DNA of 64,000 nt from Typha latifolia (GCA_019914945.1 CM034110.1:9898808-9962807); one strand, 5' to 3'; counted from the stretch's first letter, positions 1 through 13,702 are shown. The notes: generated by a model not told the origin, from the sequence alone. Made by a program: numbers and translations.

Positions 1-1130
1 GGTTAACTTAGAATAGCAGCTTAACAACGTTTTGTTTAAAGCAATTATTTAACGACACACATGACTTGAAGTCTAGACTAGACAGTCTACTACATTGGCT
101 AAAATGATTGGTAAAATTTAAATGTCTCTGTATCTAGAGATGATTATCCCTTTATAACAGCATTGACGGCTCAATAGTGCCACGGTTTAGAATCATGTCC
201 TTGCAACATTCATTTAGTTAGTTCGGAAACGATATCTCCGCAATGCGTGCTACTTACAACTTGGTATATTTAGAGATAATTGATTATTTATCTAATCTGT
301 ATCTAGCCTTAGCCTTAGTTGTATTTCTATAGATTGATTTCTTTGACCTTTTCCAATGTCGGCGGTGCCAATAAGATTCGATGGTGCGCCTAATCAAACG
401 GACGGCTCAGATCCGCCCAGGGAGGGAATAGTCAACAGGCGGTCAAACCGGCTCAGGGGCGCACTCGACTTTGCCCCCCTTACCATAAAAGGAAAAGGTA
501 ACGGCAGCTCAGTGGCAGAATCGCAATTCAGGACAAAAAAGGTCCTGTTTTCAGCTCATTTTTTGCCGTTTCTGGTAAGGATCAGTAACTCCGGTTTACC
601 TTTCGGGTAAAAAACGGTAGGCCCACTCCCTGAAAGGACGCTATCCTTATCCACAAAGACAGGCTGGACTCGAAAAAAGAAATATTAAAAAAAGAGGAAA
701 TCTACGTGATAATCCGACCCCGGCTTTCCTAACTCTGCACACCCTTCTGTGAGTCACGGCCGAGTACAGGGTGAGAAGTACTGGGTGTACTTTACACCAG
801 CTGCTCGGGGGAAGGAAGACTAAAAAGCGTGGAGACTGGAGACCTCCAACTTGACCTAGGAAAAGTGACCACCACGCACAAGCCCCGGGGGGGTCCCACT
901 GACGTCACGGGGGTCGTACTCTCTTGGGTGCATGCAGAAATTTCCCTCTGCCGTGCCTCACGTGCGGAGCGTATCGTCGGGGGGTACCGCTTAGTGTACC
1001 TGTGAGCGCATAGATGTTTTGTACGATTAAGGCATCTCGTCCGTCCGATAGAGGAATTAAATATGATGAGGGATGAGTGGAGGAGATGTCCTCACGCAGA
1101 GTACCGCATAGTATGTTCTTTTTCCGTTAA
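1..1130. other. intergenic, upstream of the F-box/kelch gene
   Basis: No gene is recognisable. The part from about 400 to 1000 is more GC-rich than the first 350 bases. It carries an open frame at 356-610 on the + strand with no family resemblance. It presumably contains the promoter of the F-box/kelch gene that follows, but I cannot point to a clear TATA box. Confidence 0.5.
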
Positions 1131-1297
1131 AAATTATGAAGACAAGTTGCAAAGAAAAGAAACCGATATCTTTTTCTATTTATAATTCCTTCTTCCCTTC
1201 CTCTCACGCTCTATCTCGCGCTCTCTCTCGCTCTCGCTCACGCTCTCCTCTAAAGACGAGCTTTTTTCTTCTTCTTTATATTTCTCCTCGCTCTCAG

Positions 1298-1461
1298 ATG
1301 AGGGCGATTCCGGCGGGATAACGGCGGCTCCGATCGGAATATACATACTGCCAGTCTCGACGGCTGGATCTTGATCTCTCGTCCGATGCGGCGACCGCCG
1401 GTCGGACGGTGGAGATTGAGCTGATGAACGCCGATCCTCTTGGTATTCTGGTAGGAACAAG
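1298..1461 (+). promoter_or_regulatory. 5'UTR exon with upstream ORFs of the F-box/kelch gene
   Basis: A CT-rich leader (about 1190-1290) is followed by three upstream ATGs. The first opens a 7-codon ORF at 1298-1321. The second opens a 12-codon ORF at 1386-1424, and its TGA overlaps the third ATG at 1424-1426 (TGATG). The exon ends at a good donor (ACAAG|GTGAG, after 1461). The 5'UTR intron runs to the pyrimidine-rich acceptor before 2519, so the main ATG at 2603 lies in the second exon. The transcript start is not visible and is inferred to be near 1150. If the leader is transcribed as drawn, these ORFs would lower translation of the main frame. Confidence 0.5.
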
Positions 1462-2602
1462 GTGAGATCACCATCTGGCGTTGATCCGATTTGTTTTTTT
1501 TTTTTTTTTCTGAATATTGAGTCTAAAGTTTAAAGTTTTGATTTTATTCGGAGTTCTTTATGGAAAATCGGGTGATTTCTTGGCCAATGCTTTCTATTAT
1601 TCCGTCAGATCTCGAGATCTTGTCTCGGGAAAATGAAGATCTACGAATGGATGAAACGTTCCGAGGAGTGAGGATTTGGATACTTTTGACCTGTTCGCTA
1701 CAATGCTGAGATTTTGGTTATAAATATTCTCTTGGAGTAGCTCACAATTTTTAGATCATAATGTTTATTGGTACTGCAAATATCTTGCAAATGCTGCGAA
1801 AGATGGAAAGCCTTGAACTTTAAGTGAGCTAGTTATACTCAATCCTTTCCGAGTTATCTTTTTTTTTTTTTTTGAAAAAAAAAAACATGTAGCACACTCG
1901 AAAAACCATGTCGATTTAAATAAATAATACGTGTTTTCTTCTGTTACGTGGAAACTTTGGTCTGATGAAATGAATCCAAGCATATTTACTGGATTACTCA
2001 TTTAGAGAAAATAATTGATGCAAACAAGAGTGACAATCATTTTAACCGTTGGCGGTGGAATCAATTTGAGAGGATTTCTTAATCCAGAGTATTGAGGGGG
2101 TATAACATAACAACCTTTAAAATCATTATGCAGTTACACTATGTAAAGCAAAAATGTGCAAAACATGTCATTAATCATTATGACAAGCATTTTTTTTCCT
2201 TCTTTAAGAACCTAAGCATGATAAAGGTTAAAGAAACAGAACGATTGGAATTACTGTTGATGACTGTTCTGTGATCTGTAGAAGGAGAAATTCACAACTT
2301 CACATGGTATGGTCTCATCTGGTCAATATATATTTCTGCTTACCATATCTGATTCAGTATCTAATTAGTAGGATATGTGAAAGGCAACGTTATATAACTT
2401 GCTCATTTTTTTTTACATGGTTATTCTTTTAATTGATCTAAACATTTTGTAAGTGCAAATGAGAGAATATGTAATGATTTAATGTTTGATGCTTGCTCAT
2501 CTTCACTTTCCTTTCCAGCAGCTCAGACGGCGGTGCTGGATCATTGATGATTTTGAGCTATTCATTGAGAAGCCAACAAGTTTGAAGGAAGTCTAGAATT
2601 AC

Positions 2603-3904
2603 ATGTCTGAAAGCATAATGGGTGCTCCAGGTTCTTTGCTTCTACAACTTTTTAGTTCTTCTGATCAAGATCGAAGTTTATTGCAGAAATATATATTGGC
2701 TTACTTACTGTTGGCTAGAAATGGCTACCTGTTGAAGGAAGTTGGAAAACTTACATTTGACAATGATCTCTATATGCCCATATCGGATCGCATCGAAGTA
2801 AAGAAGAAAAAGCCTGGGGATGAAACTCAGAGAGGAAGTGATCAGAATGATCAAAGAACCAATGACTGTTTCCTCCCTGGACTTCATGATGATATTGCTC
2901 TGGACTGTCTTGCATGGACTAGTCGATCTGATTATCCTTCACTAGCTTGTCTGAATAAAAGGTTTAACATGTTAATTGGTAGTGGATATCTGTACAAATT
3001 AAGGAGAAGACTTGGTATTATTGAACACTGGGTATATTTGGCATGTAGCCTGATGCCTTGGGAAGCATTTGACCCTTTTAGGCAGAGATGGATGAGGCTA
3101 CCAAGAATGCCATGTGACGAGTGCTTCTCTTATGCAGATAAGGAGTCACTTGCTGTAGGAACACAGCTTCTTGTTTTTGGTCGAGAAATAACTGGTTTTG
3201 CTATTTGGATGTATAGCTTAGTCAGACGTGATTGGTCTAGATGTCCAATGATGAACTTACCTCGTTGTCTTTTTGGATCTGGCAGCTATGGCGAAATTGC
3301 TATTGTTGCTGGTGGAAGTGATAGGAACGGCCATGTTTTAAAATGCGCCGAGTTGTACAATTCAGAGTTGGGTAGTTGGGAAACTTTACCAGATATGAAT
3401 ATGCCAAGGAGATTATGTTCTGGATTCTTTATGGATGGGAAATTTTATGTCATAGGAGGAATGTCAAGCCATACAGATTCTTTAACTTGTGGAGAGGAGT
3501 ATAATCTTGAAACACGGACGTGGAGGAGGATTAGAAACATGTATCCTGGTGGTAATAGGGCAACACAGTCACCCCCTCTAGTTGCTGTTGTGAATAATCA
3601 GCTCTATGCTGCTGATCAGTCCACGAATGATGTTAAAAAGTACGATAAATTAAATAACACTTGGAATGTTGTGAGAACATTGCCTGTTAGAGCAGACTCT
3701 TCCAACGGCTGGGGTCTTGCTTTTAAGGCATGTGGTGACAGGTTGTTGGTGATTGGTGGTCATAGAGGGCCTCAGGGTGAAGTTATCGTGCTGCACTCTT
3801 GGCGTCCGGTGGATGGAAATGCTGGTGGAGTAGAGTGGGATGTGCTTTCTGTTAGGGAACGAGCTGGTGCGTTTGTCTACAATTGCGCAATAATGGGAAG
3901 CTGA
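2603..3904 (+). CDS. F-box/kelch-repeat protein (At5g60570-like)
   Basis: Single coding exon, 433 aa. An F-box-like segment lies at about residues 90-137 ([15 protein letters not shown], then [20 protein letters not shown]). Kelch repeats fill about 150-430, with blades such as [21 protein letters not shown] and [13 protein letters not shown] and the conserved end FVYNCAIMG. Proteins of this family are substrate adaptors of SCF ubiquitin ligases: the F-box contacts SKP1 and the kelch propeller binds the target. The closest remembered relative is Arabidopsis At5g60570, alike along the whole kelch region including [15 protein letters not shown]. The first 85 residues, with a lysine-rich patch at 67-70, are poorly conserved. 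ATG 2603 is the first in this frame after the 5'UTR intron acceptor. The target is unknown. Confidence 0.93.
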   Translation: MSESIMGAPGSLLLQLFSSSDQDRSLLQKYILAYLLLARNGYLLKEVGKLTFDNDLYMPISDRIEVKKKKPGDETQRGSDQNDQRTNDCFLPGLHDDIALDCLAWTSRSDYPSLACLNKRFNMLIGSGYLYKLRRRLGIIEHWVYLACSLMPWEAFDPFRQRWMRLPRMPCDECFSYADKESLAVGTQLLVFGREITGFAIWMYSLVRRDWSRCPMMNLPRCLFGSGSYGEIAIVAGGSDRNGHVLKCAELYNSELGSWETLPDMNMPRRLCSGFFMDGKFYVIGGMSSHTDSLTCGEEYNLETRTWRRIRNMYPGGNRATQSPPLVAVVNNQLYAADQSTNDVKKYDKLNNTWNVVRTLPVRADSSNGWGLAFKACGDRLLVIGGHRGPQGEVIVLHSWRPVDGNAGGVEWDVLSVRERAGAFVYNCAIMGS

Positions 3905-5162
3905 CACTTGCATGAGGATGATGCTTATTTATCAATTGATATTGGAGGGAAGAAGGCAATTGCCTTATTTAATTGTTAATTACTCGCTGTTTTCCTGTTT
4001 CAGCCACTTACAATCGATGACTTGTATTTAACAATGACACTTTGTTCCCCTTTCTGTTAAAGCCTTGGCAGACATGACAGAGAGCATTGAGTTAATCATT
4101 AGAATACAAATTGCAGTACTTCCAATATGAAGGAGTCTTGACATTATCCTTTTCTGATACCTTGTTGTACCTGCCCCTGTTCTTGAACATTGTTCTCTGA
4201 AGTTATTTTTTGTAGCTCAAAGTGTCTTCCCATGATCATTAGTAATTTTATTTCAGTCATAGTCTTGCGTCTTCTAAGGTATTTCTCCCTCTAGAGGGAA
4301 AAAAAGAAAGAAACTCAGATGCAGCAATCAAAAGTTATTAGCATATAAATAATTTCATAATCTCATTCTGGCGTATGAAGATTGTACTATCTTATTAGAA
4401 GAAGTAGATTCAGTTCCATCGTTTAGAATAAGTAATTGATCGTAAATGTTTCGGTATTCCATTGAAACAGTCTCCTGACAATCCTACCTTTAAGCCTGTA
4501 CTTGCTAAATTTTTTGTGCCTGCAACATCCTTTTCCTGCCTCCTGAAGTACTACTATAGTTAAGACTTGGTCCTTTTGTTTTGTAACCAAATAAGAGAGA
4601 AAAGCCTTCTTTGTACTTCTCCTGTTCGTATTTTCTTCTATGGATAAAGGTGAAGGAAGTTATGTGTGCTGTATTCCTATTTGTGTATTGTTACACTCTC
4701 TTTTATCCCCATTACTACTAGTACCTGATGGAAATCTCTGGTCCAAGTAAACTATAGGAAATGTGGGAATATTCTTACTATACCTTGTGCACATTTTGGA
4801 GCACTAGATATAATTGCGCTAGAAATTTGTCTAGATTTAGAGGACATTCCATGTGCAACTTATAAGAGTGCAGAGTACCCACTTAAGAAAACAAGCTTGG
4901 TACTAATGCCTGCTTAGTGACATGCACTACTGAAATCAAGTTTCAATTGTATGCACACATTCATGAACTATTGCCTGATTCCTTCCAAGGCAATTCTGTG
5001 GGCAAGAGGTGGATTTGCCCAGTCAATAACAAGGTCTGTTGGCTTGTAGCAATATTGCAATACATGATGGCCAATTTATTTATATATTCCACATACAACT
5101 CACTATATTACTATATCTCTCTCTCTCTCTCTCTCTTCAGTAGTAGTAAATCATCTCAAATA
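3905..5162. other. 3' region between convergent genes
   Basis: This AT-rich stretch holds the 3'UTR of the F-box/kelch gene and the 3' flank of the alpha-glucosidase gene, which ends head-on at 5163. A (CT)n microsatellite lies at about 5115-5136. No additional gene is supported; the open frame 4917-5204 has no recognisable features. Confidence 0.6.
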
Positions 5163-8100
5163 CTAATGAGAGAATTCAAGTTTCAACTCAAACTCCTCCC
5201 CTAGTAGCTGAGCTAAGCCCTCAACCTGTGCAACTCCAAACATCCCACTCTTCTCATATCTAGCTCTTACACCTGACTCTCTTGTTACTTCCACTCCATT
5301 GTTGGATACTGTATAAAATCTAGGTGGTGATTTAAACTCAAGACCCAAGAAGACTACCTTCTCAATGACTAACTTGTGATTCAAAGCATAGGTTCCATTA
5401 ACTACCTCTGACCTGACCCTGAGCTCCCTTCCATGCATCACACTGCGGAATTTTAACAAACTCCAATCGCCCTCCTTTCCCGCCATTTCAACCACCTCTC
5501 CATCGTCCAAATATACCATTCCGGTTGCAGAGTGCTTCTCGTTTAGTACTACTAGAAGCTCAAATGCACTCCGACGAGCTAGTCTTGTTGTCATCGCCGG
5601 CCGCTGCATCGGCAATATGCTTCCTCCCCCGACGTGCACGTTTATCGCGTCGGCCGGCGCGTGTAACCTTAAATACCTACCGGATTTGCCGCTCGCCGTA
5701 TGCGAGTAGTCGAATAGGTTGAACCATTTCCCCGCCGGGAAATACGCGTCCACCGTGACCACACCTGGCTTCAGCACCGGCGACACCATCACGAGTTCCC
5801 CGAGGAGGAACTGCGTATCGATCCCGTAGGTCTCGACGTCCTCCGGAAAGGAGAAGAAGAGGGGTCTAGCTATCGGTGCACCAGTGACATGGGCCTCATA
5901 CATCAGCGTGTAGATATACGGCAAAAGGCGGTACCGGAGGCCGAGCGCCGTCCTCGCCGACCGCGCCACGGAGTCCCAGAGATAGAGCTCTTGTCTGGTG
6001 GTATCTATAGAAGAATGATCCCTCGCAAAGGGGTAGAATGCACCTAGCTTCAATGCCAAAATAATAATAATAATAATAATAATAACATTAAGACAAACAA
6101 CACTTTCTCTCTAATAGCTTAAGCTTTTTAAAAGTACTTATGAGTAAAAGATAAAACCTGAATCCATCTCCGGCAGAGCTCCTCAGTGGTGTTACCACCA
6201 AACCCACAAATGTCAGCTCCAACCATTGGAATACCAAACAATCCAAAGCTGAGCATGGTCGGAATCGAGTACCCGAGATCGTCCCAAGTCGCGCTGTTAT
6301 CGCCGGTCCAATGCGCGGTGTACTTTCCAGATCCGACGAACGTCGACCGGCTCAGAACAAACGGCCGTTTCCCGGTGTCTCTGATGAGTGCATTGTGTGT
6401 TGCTCTGGACTCCAGCAGTCCATACAAGTTGTGGGCATTGTATTCTGATATATTCCCATAGTGAACACCAGAAGCTGGCACTGTCTTATTGTTGAGAGGT
6501 CTCCCAACGCCAGAATTGTTGATCTTGTAAGGGGGCTCGTCAAGGGAATTGAGAGGAGAGGGGTCGACGAAGTTGGAGATCTCATTCATGTCGATCCAGA
6601 GGCCATCGATGGGGATCGATAGCCGGAATATGGCGATCTCCCGGGCCCAGAATTCCGCCGCTGCCGGGTTGAGGAAGTCCGGGAAGTAGACAGGTCCCGG
6701 CCAGACATCTCCCAGGTAGTTTGTTCCGTTTCTTTGTATGAAGATGCCATCCCTCATTCCCCTCTGGAATGTTGGATAACTATCATTCACACTAATCCCT
6801 GCATAGAATAAGCTAATTAGGTTAGTGTAATGATTATAAAGTATAGTCTCAATTATACTCAATGTGCATTGCTTAATTTTTACCTGGGTCTAGAATGACT
6901 ACGTATTTTTGCCCATTATGGTGAAGCCGTTTGACGAATTGCTTCATCCCCTTTTCAGGGAAATTAACCGGATCTAACGTGAAATCTTTGAAGGCATCCA
7001 TGTAATCTATGTCAGTCCACATCACTTCCAGAGGTATCTCAGCTGCTGCATAGCCTGCAACCACTCCTTCTAAATCGGCTAAGTTCTTGTATCCATACTT
7101 ACATTGGTGGAATCCTGGAGACAGAGGAATCCCTCTAATAAGTTTACACAATGCTAAAACCAAAAAAGACTAGTTGAAACAAAGAAGGTGTTCGACGTAA
7201 TGCCTACCGAACGACCAGTACGGCATCGGCGTCGGCCGGCCGATGAGCTCAGTGTACTGCTCGATGACGGAGAGCGGCGAAGGGCCTGCGAAGAAGTAGA
7301 AGTCCAGAATTCCTCCGATCACCTTGTAGGTGATCTGAGAGCCGCCGTAGACGACGTCCATGCCATTGCTATTGAGTAGCAGCACGCCGTGGGTCTTCCC
7401 CGGCGGCAACGTGACGTCGGGCGAGGATGACCTCACGTCGAGGTAGAACGGATGAGAGCCGTAGAGATTTAGATCAGCGGCCGCCGCGGGGATGTCGGCG
7501 TTCCACAACGTGAACGTGTCATTGTGGACTAGTCTGAAGGTTTTCTTCGTGTGCTCTCCTAGGCCGTAGAGCGAGGCTCGGTCGGCCGGCAGCCTCGACG
7601 AGATCTCCAAGTACCGGTCTTTGAACACGAGCCGGGGGAGCGTGTCGAAGAGGATGTCGCCTGTCGAGCGCCGGGAGACGGTGAAGCTGAAGGGCGACGA
7701 CGGGTGGAGCGTGAAGACGAGGTCAGAGCCGCCGAAGGACAGCACCCGGGTCTCCGGCAGGAGCTCGTCGAACTCCGACGGCGTCTTAAAGTTACACATG
7801 AGCTCATCGAAGGGCAGCACCCGGGGGATGATGTCATGTGGAATTTCCCATCTCTGGTGATCTGCATCAGTTATTCTCACCCTCAGGCGATCTTTGGTCT
7901 CGAAGCTACAAATGAGCAACTCTAATCATTATTTCCGGATATAGTATTCATACGCAAGATATTTAGCGAGCCTTATCATGATTGCGCGGTAATTATAGTT
8001 TACCTTGCAAATAGGATCAGGTTCGGAATGTCGGATCCGTAGAGCCGCGTCGGACGAATCAGCCGGAGCTCGGCCGTCAGCGACTGTCCCGTTGGGTCGA

Positions 8101-8248
8101 CGGTGGTCGATTGGAGATCGTAGCCGTATCCGACGACCGGATCGTTCTTCTTCGAGTACGAGAGATTGCAGAAGCAAGTGGAAGAGACGATGAACAAGTG
8201 GATGCAGAGGAGGAGACGAGCTCTGGATGAAGTCTTCAACCCCATCAT
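5163..8248 (-). CDS. AGLU1: alpha-glucosidase, glycoside hydrolase family 31
   Basis: Five coding exons on the minus strand: 8248-8004, 7905-7208, 7114-6884, 6798-6158, 6047-5163. All junctions are GT/AG and in frame, giving 899 aa. An N-terminal signal peptide is visible ([17 protein letters not shown]), so the enzyme should be secreted, to the apoplast or vacuolar route. GH31 signatures are the nucleophile Asp461 in [12 protein letters not shown] and the acid/base Asp558 in AHWTGDN, with [11 protein letters not shown] and [11 protein letters not shown] nearby. The motif [18 protein letters not shown], and the absence of the Cys-rich insert after WIDMNE found in XYL1 alpha-xylosidases, favour alpha-glucosidase (At5g11720 / barley high-pI type), which frees glucose from malto-oligosaccharides and starch. 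A (TAA)n repeat lies in intron 4. The large exons are distinctly GC-rich. Confidence 0.94.
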
Positions 8249-9465
8249 AATCCTGTGGTGTTGACTAGAAATTAGGACAAAATCTATTACCACTGTCCTC
8301 TTAATAGTAGTAAATAGCCCACGAGACGGAATTTATTTATTTAAGACTGGATAAAGAGGGGATTTTTATAAATTAATTATATTTAAAACTCTGATGTGCA
8401 TATGTAATACTATGCAAGATCTTCAATTATTTAGTTGAAAATTAGTATAAAGAATAAAAAATAGTGAATTTATATTAGGAACTAATGACCTTTTAAATCA
8501 AATGATAAATTATTCTTAATTAGATGTAAATTATAGTAGTAGTTATTAGGTGCTGTCTATTCTATCGGCAAAATAATAATTTCAGATTATTATTAAACTA
8601 ATTTTTAAAAATTGTATGTAATAAAATGAGAGAGAATAATAAATTAATAAATTATATTTAATTATTATACCACAATAAATTTAGAAAAAAAAAAAAGATT
8701 TGCATATTGGACGAATAAACTGGGGTCTAAGGTTTATATGAAAAATCGGACCTAAGATTTAATTATTAAACTTCGACGGCGATGGTTTAAGCTGACTAGA
8801 TCACGGGTCAGGCCCGATGTATTAAATTAAAAATAAAAGGAGAAAAAGAAAAGTTAAAGTTAAAAGGTCTTGTGTGGGCTCCACTTAGCAGATGACACGT
8901 TTGTCATGCCGATTTGGGTCTATTCTCCTCGATAGATACTTTGGCGTTAGGAATAGCGCGTGGAAGATACGTTCCCAATTCGGGCAGAAGCATCATTGGT
9001 TAGTTGAGCGTTATTCATTATTACTTTATGACAAGTTTTGGACCACCTTATCCTTGACTTATCCTTGGCTGAGGAGAGAAAGAGATGAAGGTATAAAGAG
9101 CAGTATCCATGTCAAGGCCCACAGATCCATCAACCATGCTTGTAAGATGCCCCACAGTTTTGTTCAGCAGTAAACCTTTGATGCTTAGATTCAGTTTTGC
9201 TATAATAACATGAAGTAATGTTCACACAAGTATTCAAAAACTCGCCCTGCAATAGTATCATTATTGTCATGGCATCTTGATAACTCGTTGTAAAATGGAA
9301 GAAAGTTTATTCTTCAACACCACTTACTGTATGGCTCTGAGTTCTTCTTTAACCTCAGCTCCCCTGGGAACCAAAAATTTGAATTATTCTGGCAGATTAT
9401 AAGACTATTCAGATCCCGAAAGAGAAAGACTAATAATAAGATTTGTGATAAGTAAGTACACCTCA
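8249..9465. other. alpha-glucosidase promoter and PHD gene 3' region
   Basis: The stretch 8249-8880 is very AT-rich and should hold the promoter and 5'UTR of the minus-strand alpha-glucosidase. The part from about 9200 to 9465 is the 3'UTR side of the PHD gene; a possible 3'UTR intron donor lies at 9460 (GAG|GTGTAC on the minus strand) with an acceptor near 9375. The + strand open frame at 8892-9173 has no recognisable features. Confidence 0.45.
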
Positions 9466-12400
9466 TCATCTAGATTCTGCTGGATGAATACTGCTTGGAT
9501 ACTTTAACAAACTACTTCCTTTTGTTGAAGAAGGACAAGTAGAAACACCAGGTGGGAATTGCGACACTAGTGAACTGATCACCTTCTCCTGAGTGGACAT
9601 GCCCACTGGCTTCTCCTCATGTTCTGCATATCTTAGAATTTGTTTTGGAAAGCCAGGAGTAACATCAAGAGTTGGCACAGCATTTGATTGATGGCAGGAT
9701 TCTCTCCCTTTAGCAGCACCACGAACGGCGGAAGGAATTTGCGGTTCCATATTCTGGCAGGGCTTCCTATGCTTCACTTGGAGAAAAAATCCCCATAGAT
9801 ACATTTGTGATGCTGATCCTGCTTACGTTAACATCAGCGCCCAAATAGTAAAAACACGACAATAAGGTGTTCAGAAACTATAAATTTCTAATGCTACTAT
9901 ATTTGGAAGAAGTAAATTAAAGTAGATAACAAGAATACAAAATCGCAAAGCTTGCCCAAGCATCAATGTAGCTTGTGGTAAATGAAACATCAGGCATTTC
10001 TTTCCATTTCAACAATTTATGACATAAATAAATATTAGTATGAGAGAAATACTGGGAGATTCAGCAACATTTTATTTGGTATGAGCTCCTTATTAATGAC
10101 TTATTGCATGGAAGAGGGTATGTGTAGTATTATTTACCCCAAGGAGTATATCAAAAATCAAACTGTAAACTTACGTCTGGAACCTGCAGTAAGATGCTTG
10201 GATGAACATACTATTATTTCAGCATCATCCATTAAACATTGCAAAGCAGCATTGTGTGAGTCGATATATTCCAATAGATGAGTGTACTTCTCCTTAGACC
10301 TGCAATAGGATATCAATTTAGAGGATACATTTTGTATCATCCATATACGAGAAATATCCTGGCCTATTGAGCAAAAAGACCTAGAAAAACAGCTGCCTGA
10401 TGACGAAGCACCTAATGCAAGTAAACACTCCATTTTCACCAGAGAGTTCCCACATGGAGGAGCAAAAATACTAGATACGGGTCTACATATTATTTTGTTG
10501 GAATCAAATCAAGTTGCAGTCAAACCTCTGGAGATCTGAGGGACAGAAGTATAATCCGATGTCATCACTGTTAGGTGGATCCAATAGAAAAATCTTCGGC
10601 CAAACAGATGTGTGAAGTTTCACATTGAACTTCAACTCTCTAGGCATCTGTTTCTGTTTTTCATAAACTTTGTAGGAGACCTGGTGAGGAAAATAAGCTT
10701 GGATTTCACAGCAGACGGAGAAATCTGTATCACAAATTTGAAAAATACCCCTAAAGAGGAAAAGGCTGCAGTGAGTGGTAAGTTAAGTTACATATCTGAA
10801 TTCTGAAGTAAACAAAAAGTGAAAAATAGAACTTGAACTTTCTCTCATGAATTATGTTAAATGTCTCATTACTGAAATAAACGAGATACGTTGATCATCA
10901 AAATGTCAATGTTTCAACCAAATTTCTCATTGGTCAGCAATTTATGAACAAGTGGCGGATCCATGATAATAAAACATAAATGGCCACGAAGAGTACAGAG
11001 ACAATGTCCAAACTGGTTAGCCAAGCTAATAAAGATCAATATTATGGAGATACATTGAGAATACAAGCTAAGGGTACAACAAAATTTCATCATAGTCTGC
11101 AAGGATGGCCAACTTACTCCCAACAGGCTTTTGGAAGAAGATCAGTTTCAAGCTTCACATCTGCATGCATTAGTAATGTCAACTTTTGATCTGCAGCTTC
11201 AGAATAGGACCTCTTTCCTAGAGCATTGGAACAAGTAGATTTTCCTGCCAAAGTTAACTCTCGGTTATAATACAAATAATAAGATTGCCATGTTTTCAAA
11301 CATCAAACAGACATCCATAACTATAATTCCTACAAGGAATAAGGAAATAATCTAGCACTAGTATGCTCTTCTGTAGACTTCACCATGATTCAGATCCCAA
11401 GTAGCTTCTTTCAATGAAACAGCATAACAACAGAATTTCTTCACATGCACCAGAAACCAGATAGAAATGTTACATCCAGTAAGTCTTTATGAACCACACT
11501 AGAGTGTTATTAACTATACCTTCATTGACTATAGGCAGAGGTAGATTATCAAATTCAGATTCTTCAAATTTAAGGATGGATCCCGCAATACCATTTGTCA
11601 TGCTAAATGACTTTGAAGTTCTCTCTGAAAGAAAAACTCCAAGCAAAGGATCAAAATGTAACATGCATGAGTACACCATCTGTCAACTGGAGACGGAATT
11701 GATGAACTTGGAATCTAAAATCTGCATCGAAATATACCTAAAGATTCTTCTACCATTATCTTCCATTTTTCGTCAGCAGAAATTTCTTTTTTGCTCGTTA
11801 TGCAGGCAGAATGATTTTGTACTTTCCTCTCAGCAGGTCTCTTGTGCTGTTGGAGGACCTTTAAACCTTCACTTGAAGGTAGGCCCCATGTTGTCCTTCG
11901 TGAGGAAGGAGTTAGATCTAAACTGGAGTTGACAGTTTGATGGAATTGAACATGTCTGCTTCCTTGTGAATCATGTATCCTTCTTCTGTTTCCAGGATTC
12001 GGCATAGCTCCTGAACTTCCAACTGTACTCAAGGTGCTTGCTTTGGCGTGAGCTGATAGTATACTACATGAAGTGCTACATGTATCGGATGCCCTTGATT
12101 TGGCATGAGAGGACAATAAAATAGCTTCTTCAACAGGAATGAGCTTCACTTTGGCCCCCTCTGGTGACAAATTTCTTCTTAGTGGAGTACTTGTTTTACT
12201 AACACTATTTTGTACAATCTCTTGTTTTCCATACGAAGCCTTCACCTTTGCATCTGCTTGACGAGTTTTTGAGCATTCATTGCAAACCCATGCTACTGGA
12301 ATAAAGCTCAGAGGCACCTGCATACAGTAGCTACGAAAAGAAAATAAATATGTTAGACAACATGCAATACTGTCATACTGATCATTGGTCATTACTGACA

Positions 12401-13702
12401 GAGTCGAGAATGCAGAGAGAAAGGAGCTTGGCATCTAAATCTTATTGTTGACCTCATAACGCTAACTGAATAAGATATCAGAGTTGGCCAACATAAACTG
12501 AATAGAAGATGACTGAATGAGGCATTAAGATATAATTGCCTTATCAACTCTGCAAGTTAGACATAGTTACATCAATATCAAGTGAATGATTTGTGTTTTA
12601 TTTTGATATTTTTGCACTTGTTCTTCACAAACTGCTGGAGTGTAACTCAGAGAAGGTTTACAAAATTAGTTTGCTCAACATTACGCTGAAGTTTCTATGC
12701 ACATAGTAATGTTAGGTAAAGTTTATCTATAGAGTAGCAAATACAGTTGTAACATACTATAGACATACATGTGCTCAGAAGTTCTCTTGCACACGAAACA
12801 TGTCATAATACTCTCAGCAAAACCAGTGTCCCCACATATATCACAAGCTTTATCCTGTAGCACAAATAATGGAAGTTTGATCATTAACAGAGGAACTTGA
12901 ATGGATCATCTCATGCTGCAACTATTGATATGCAAGTTTCACATATCAAATCACATGTATCACCTTGTAATATATAGAATTCTAAACTTATACATGTACA
13001 CTCAGAAAGTTAATTTTAAAACATGAATTAATGAGAAATAGGGTTTTTATTTCTTCTACTATTTCCAAAAAAAAGAGATAGAATCTACAAGACACAAGCT
13101 TAAAAGCCAAGAATCATTTATTATTATTGATTATTATATTTATAAAAATATGCTTCTTTTCTCAATGAGGAATGATTGAACTTTTGTCTGCTTTGAATCT
13201 ATTCAAATAGACATACTTTAGCAACTTTAGTTCAGAAATTAACATATCGTCTAATATTATGAAAACCTCAGTGAAGGAGTTAGACAAAATATTCATTTCC
13301 CAGTGACGTATGGAAGAGTATGTAGGGGAAAAAAAAGAGGAAATGGCTTTATCATTCTGATACACAAAAATGGTTCTACCATTCTGATATATAAACCAGC
13401 AAATGCAAAAAGACCAATGCAACAAAATAAGGTAAAGAGAACCCATTTCCCTCGCCAACCAAAGCAATCAGTTTGGCTCAACATACATAAACTAGAAGGA
13501 GATCAAAATAGAAAAAAGTTAAACCCATTATTTTCATCAAAAATCGATCACAACACATTGGCGACGAAAGAGGAGGAGATCAGATGCAAGCAAAACCAAT
13601 TTCATTTCAGTACCCAAATGTAATCACAAGCAATAAGAATCAATGCACCAAAATGATAAAATTAGGCGATTCTACCACACGGGTTTTCTCCAAAGTTGCC
13701 AT
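9466..13702 (-). CDS. PHD-finger protein, AIPP2/PAIPP2-like
   Basis: Eight coding exons on the minus strand: 13702-13676, 12854-12769, 12330-11738, 11624-11520, 11244-11118, 10750-10526, 10299-10175, 9818-9466; 546 aa, all junctions in frame. An N-terminal C4HC3 PHD finger has ligands Cys13, Cys16, Cys28, Cys31, His37, Cys40, Cys54 and Cys57 (CDICGDTGFAESIMTC, EHIYCMQV, WVCNEC). A low-complexity Ser-rich middle follows. The C-terminal domain reads WEGIFQICDTDF, VSYKVYEKQKQMP, SVWPKIFLLDPPNSDDIGLY and SQMYLWGFFLQ, which is the conserved SPOC-like C-terminal domain of the AIPP2 family. In Arabidopsis AIPP2 works with the BAH protein AIPP3/BDT1 and the phosphatase CPL2 in gene repression. This protein is shorter than AIPP2 and closer in size to At1g43770. 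The first coding exon is only 27 nt, so the exact start is the weakest part. Confidence 0.85.

Noticed and set aside
356..610. 84-codon + strand open frame
   Set aside because: No conserved motif or splice context; composition is that of upstream DNA.
8892..9173. 93-codon + strand open frame between the alpha-glucosidase and PHD genes
   Set aside because: No recognisable domain or homologue, and it lies in a spacer expected to contain only flanks.
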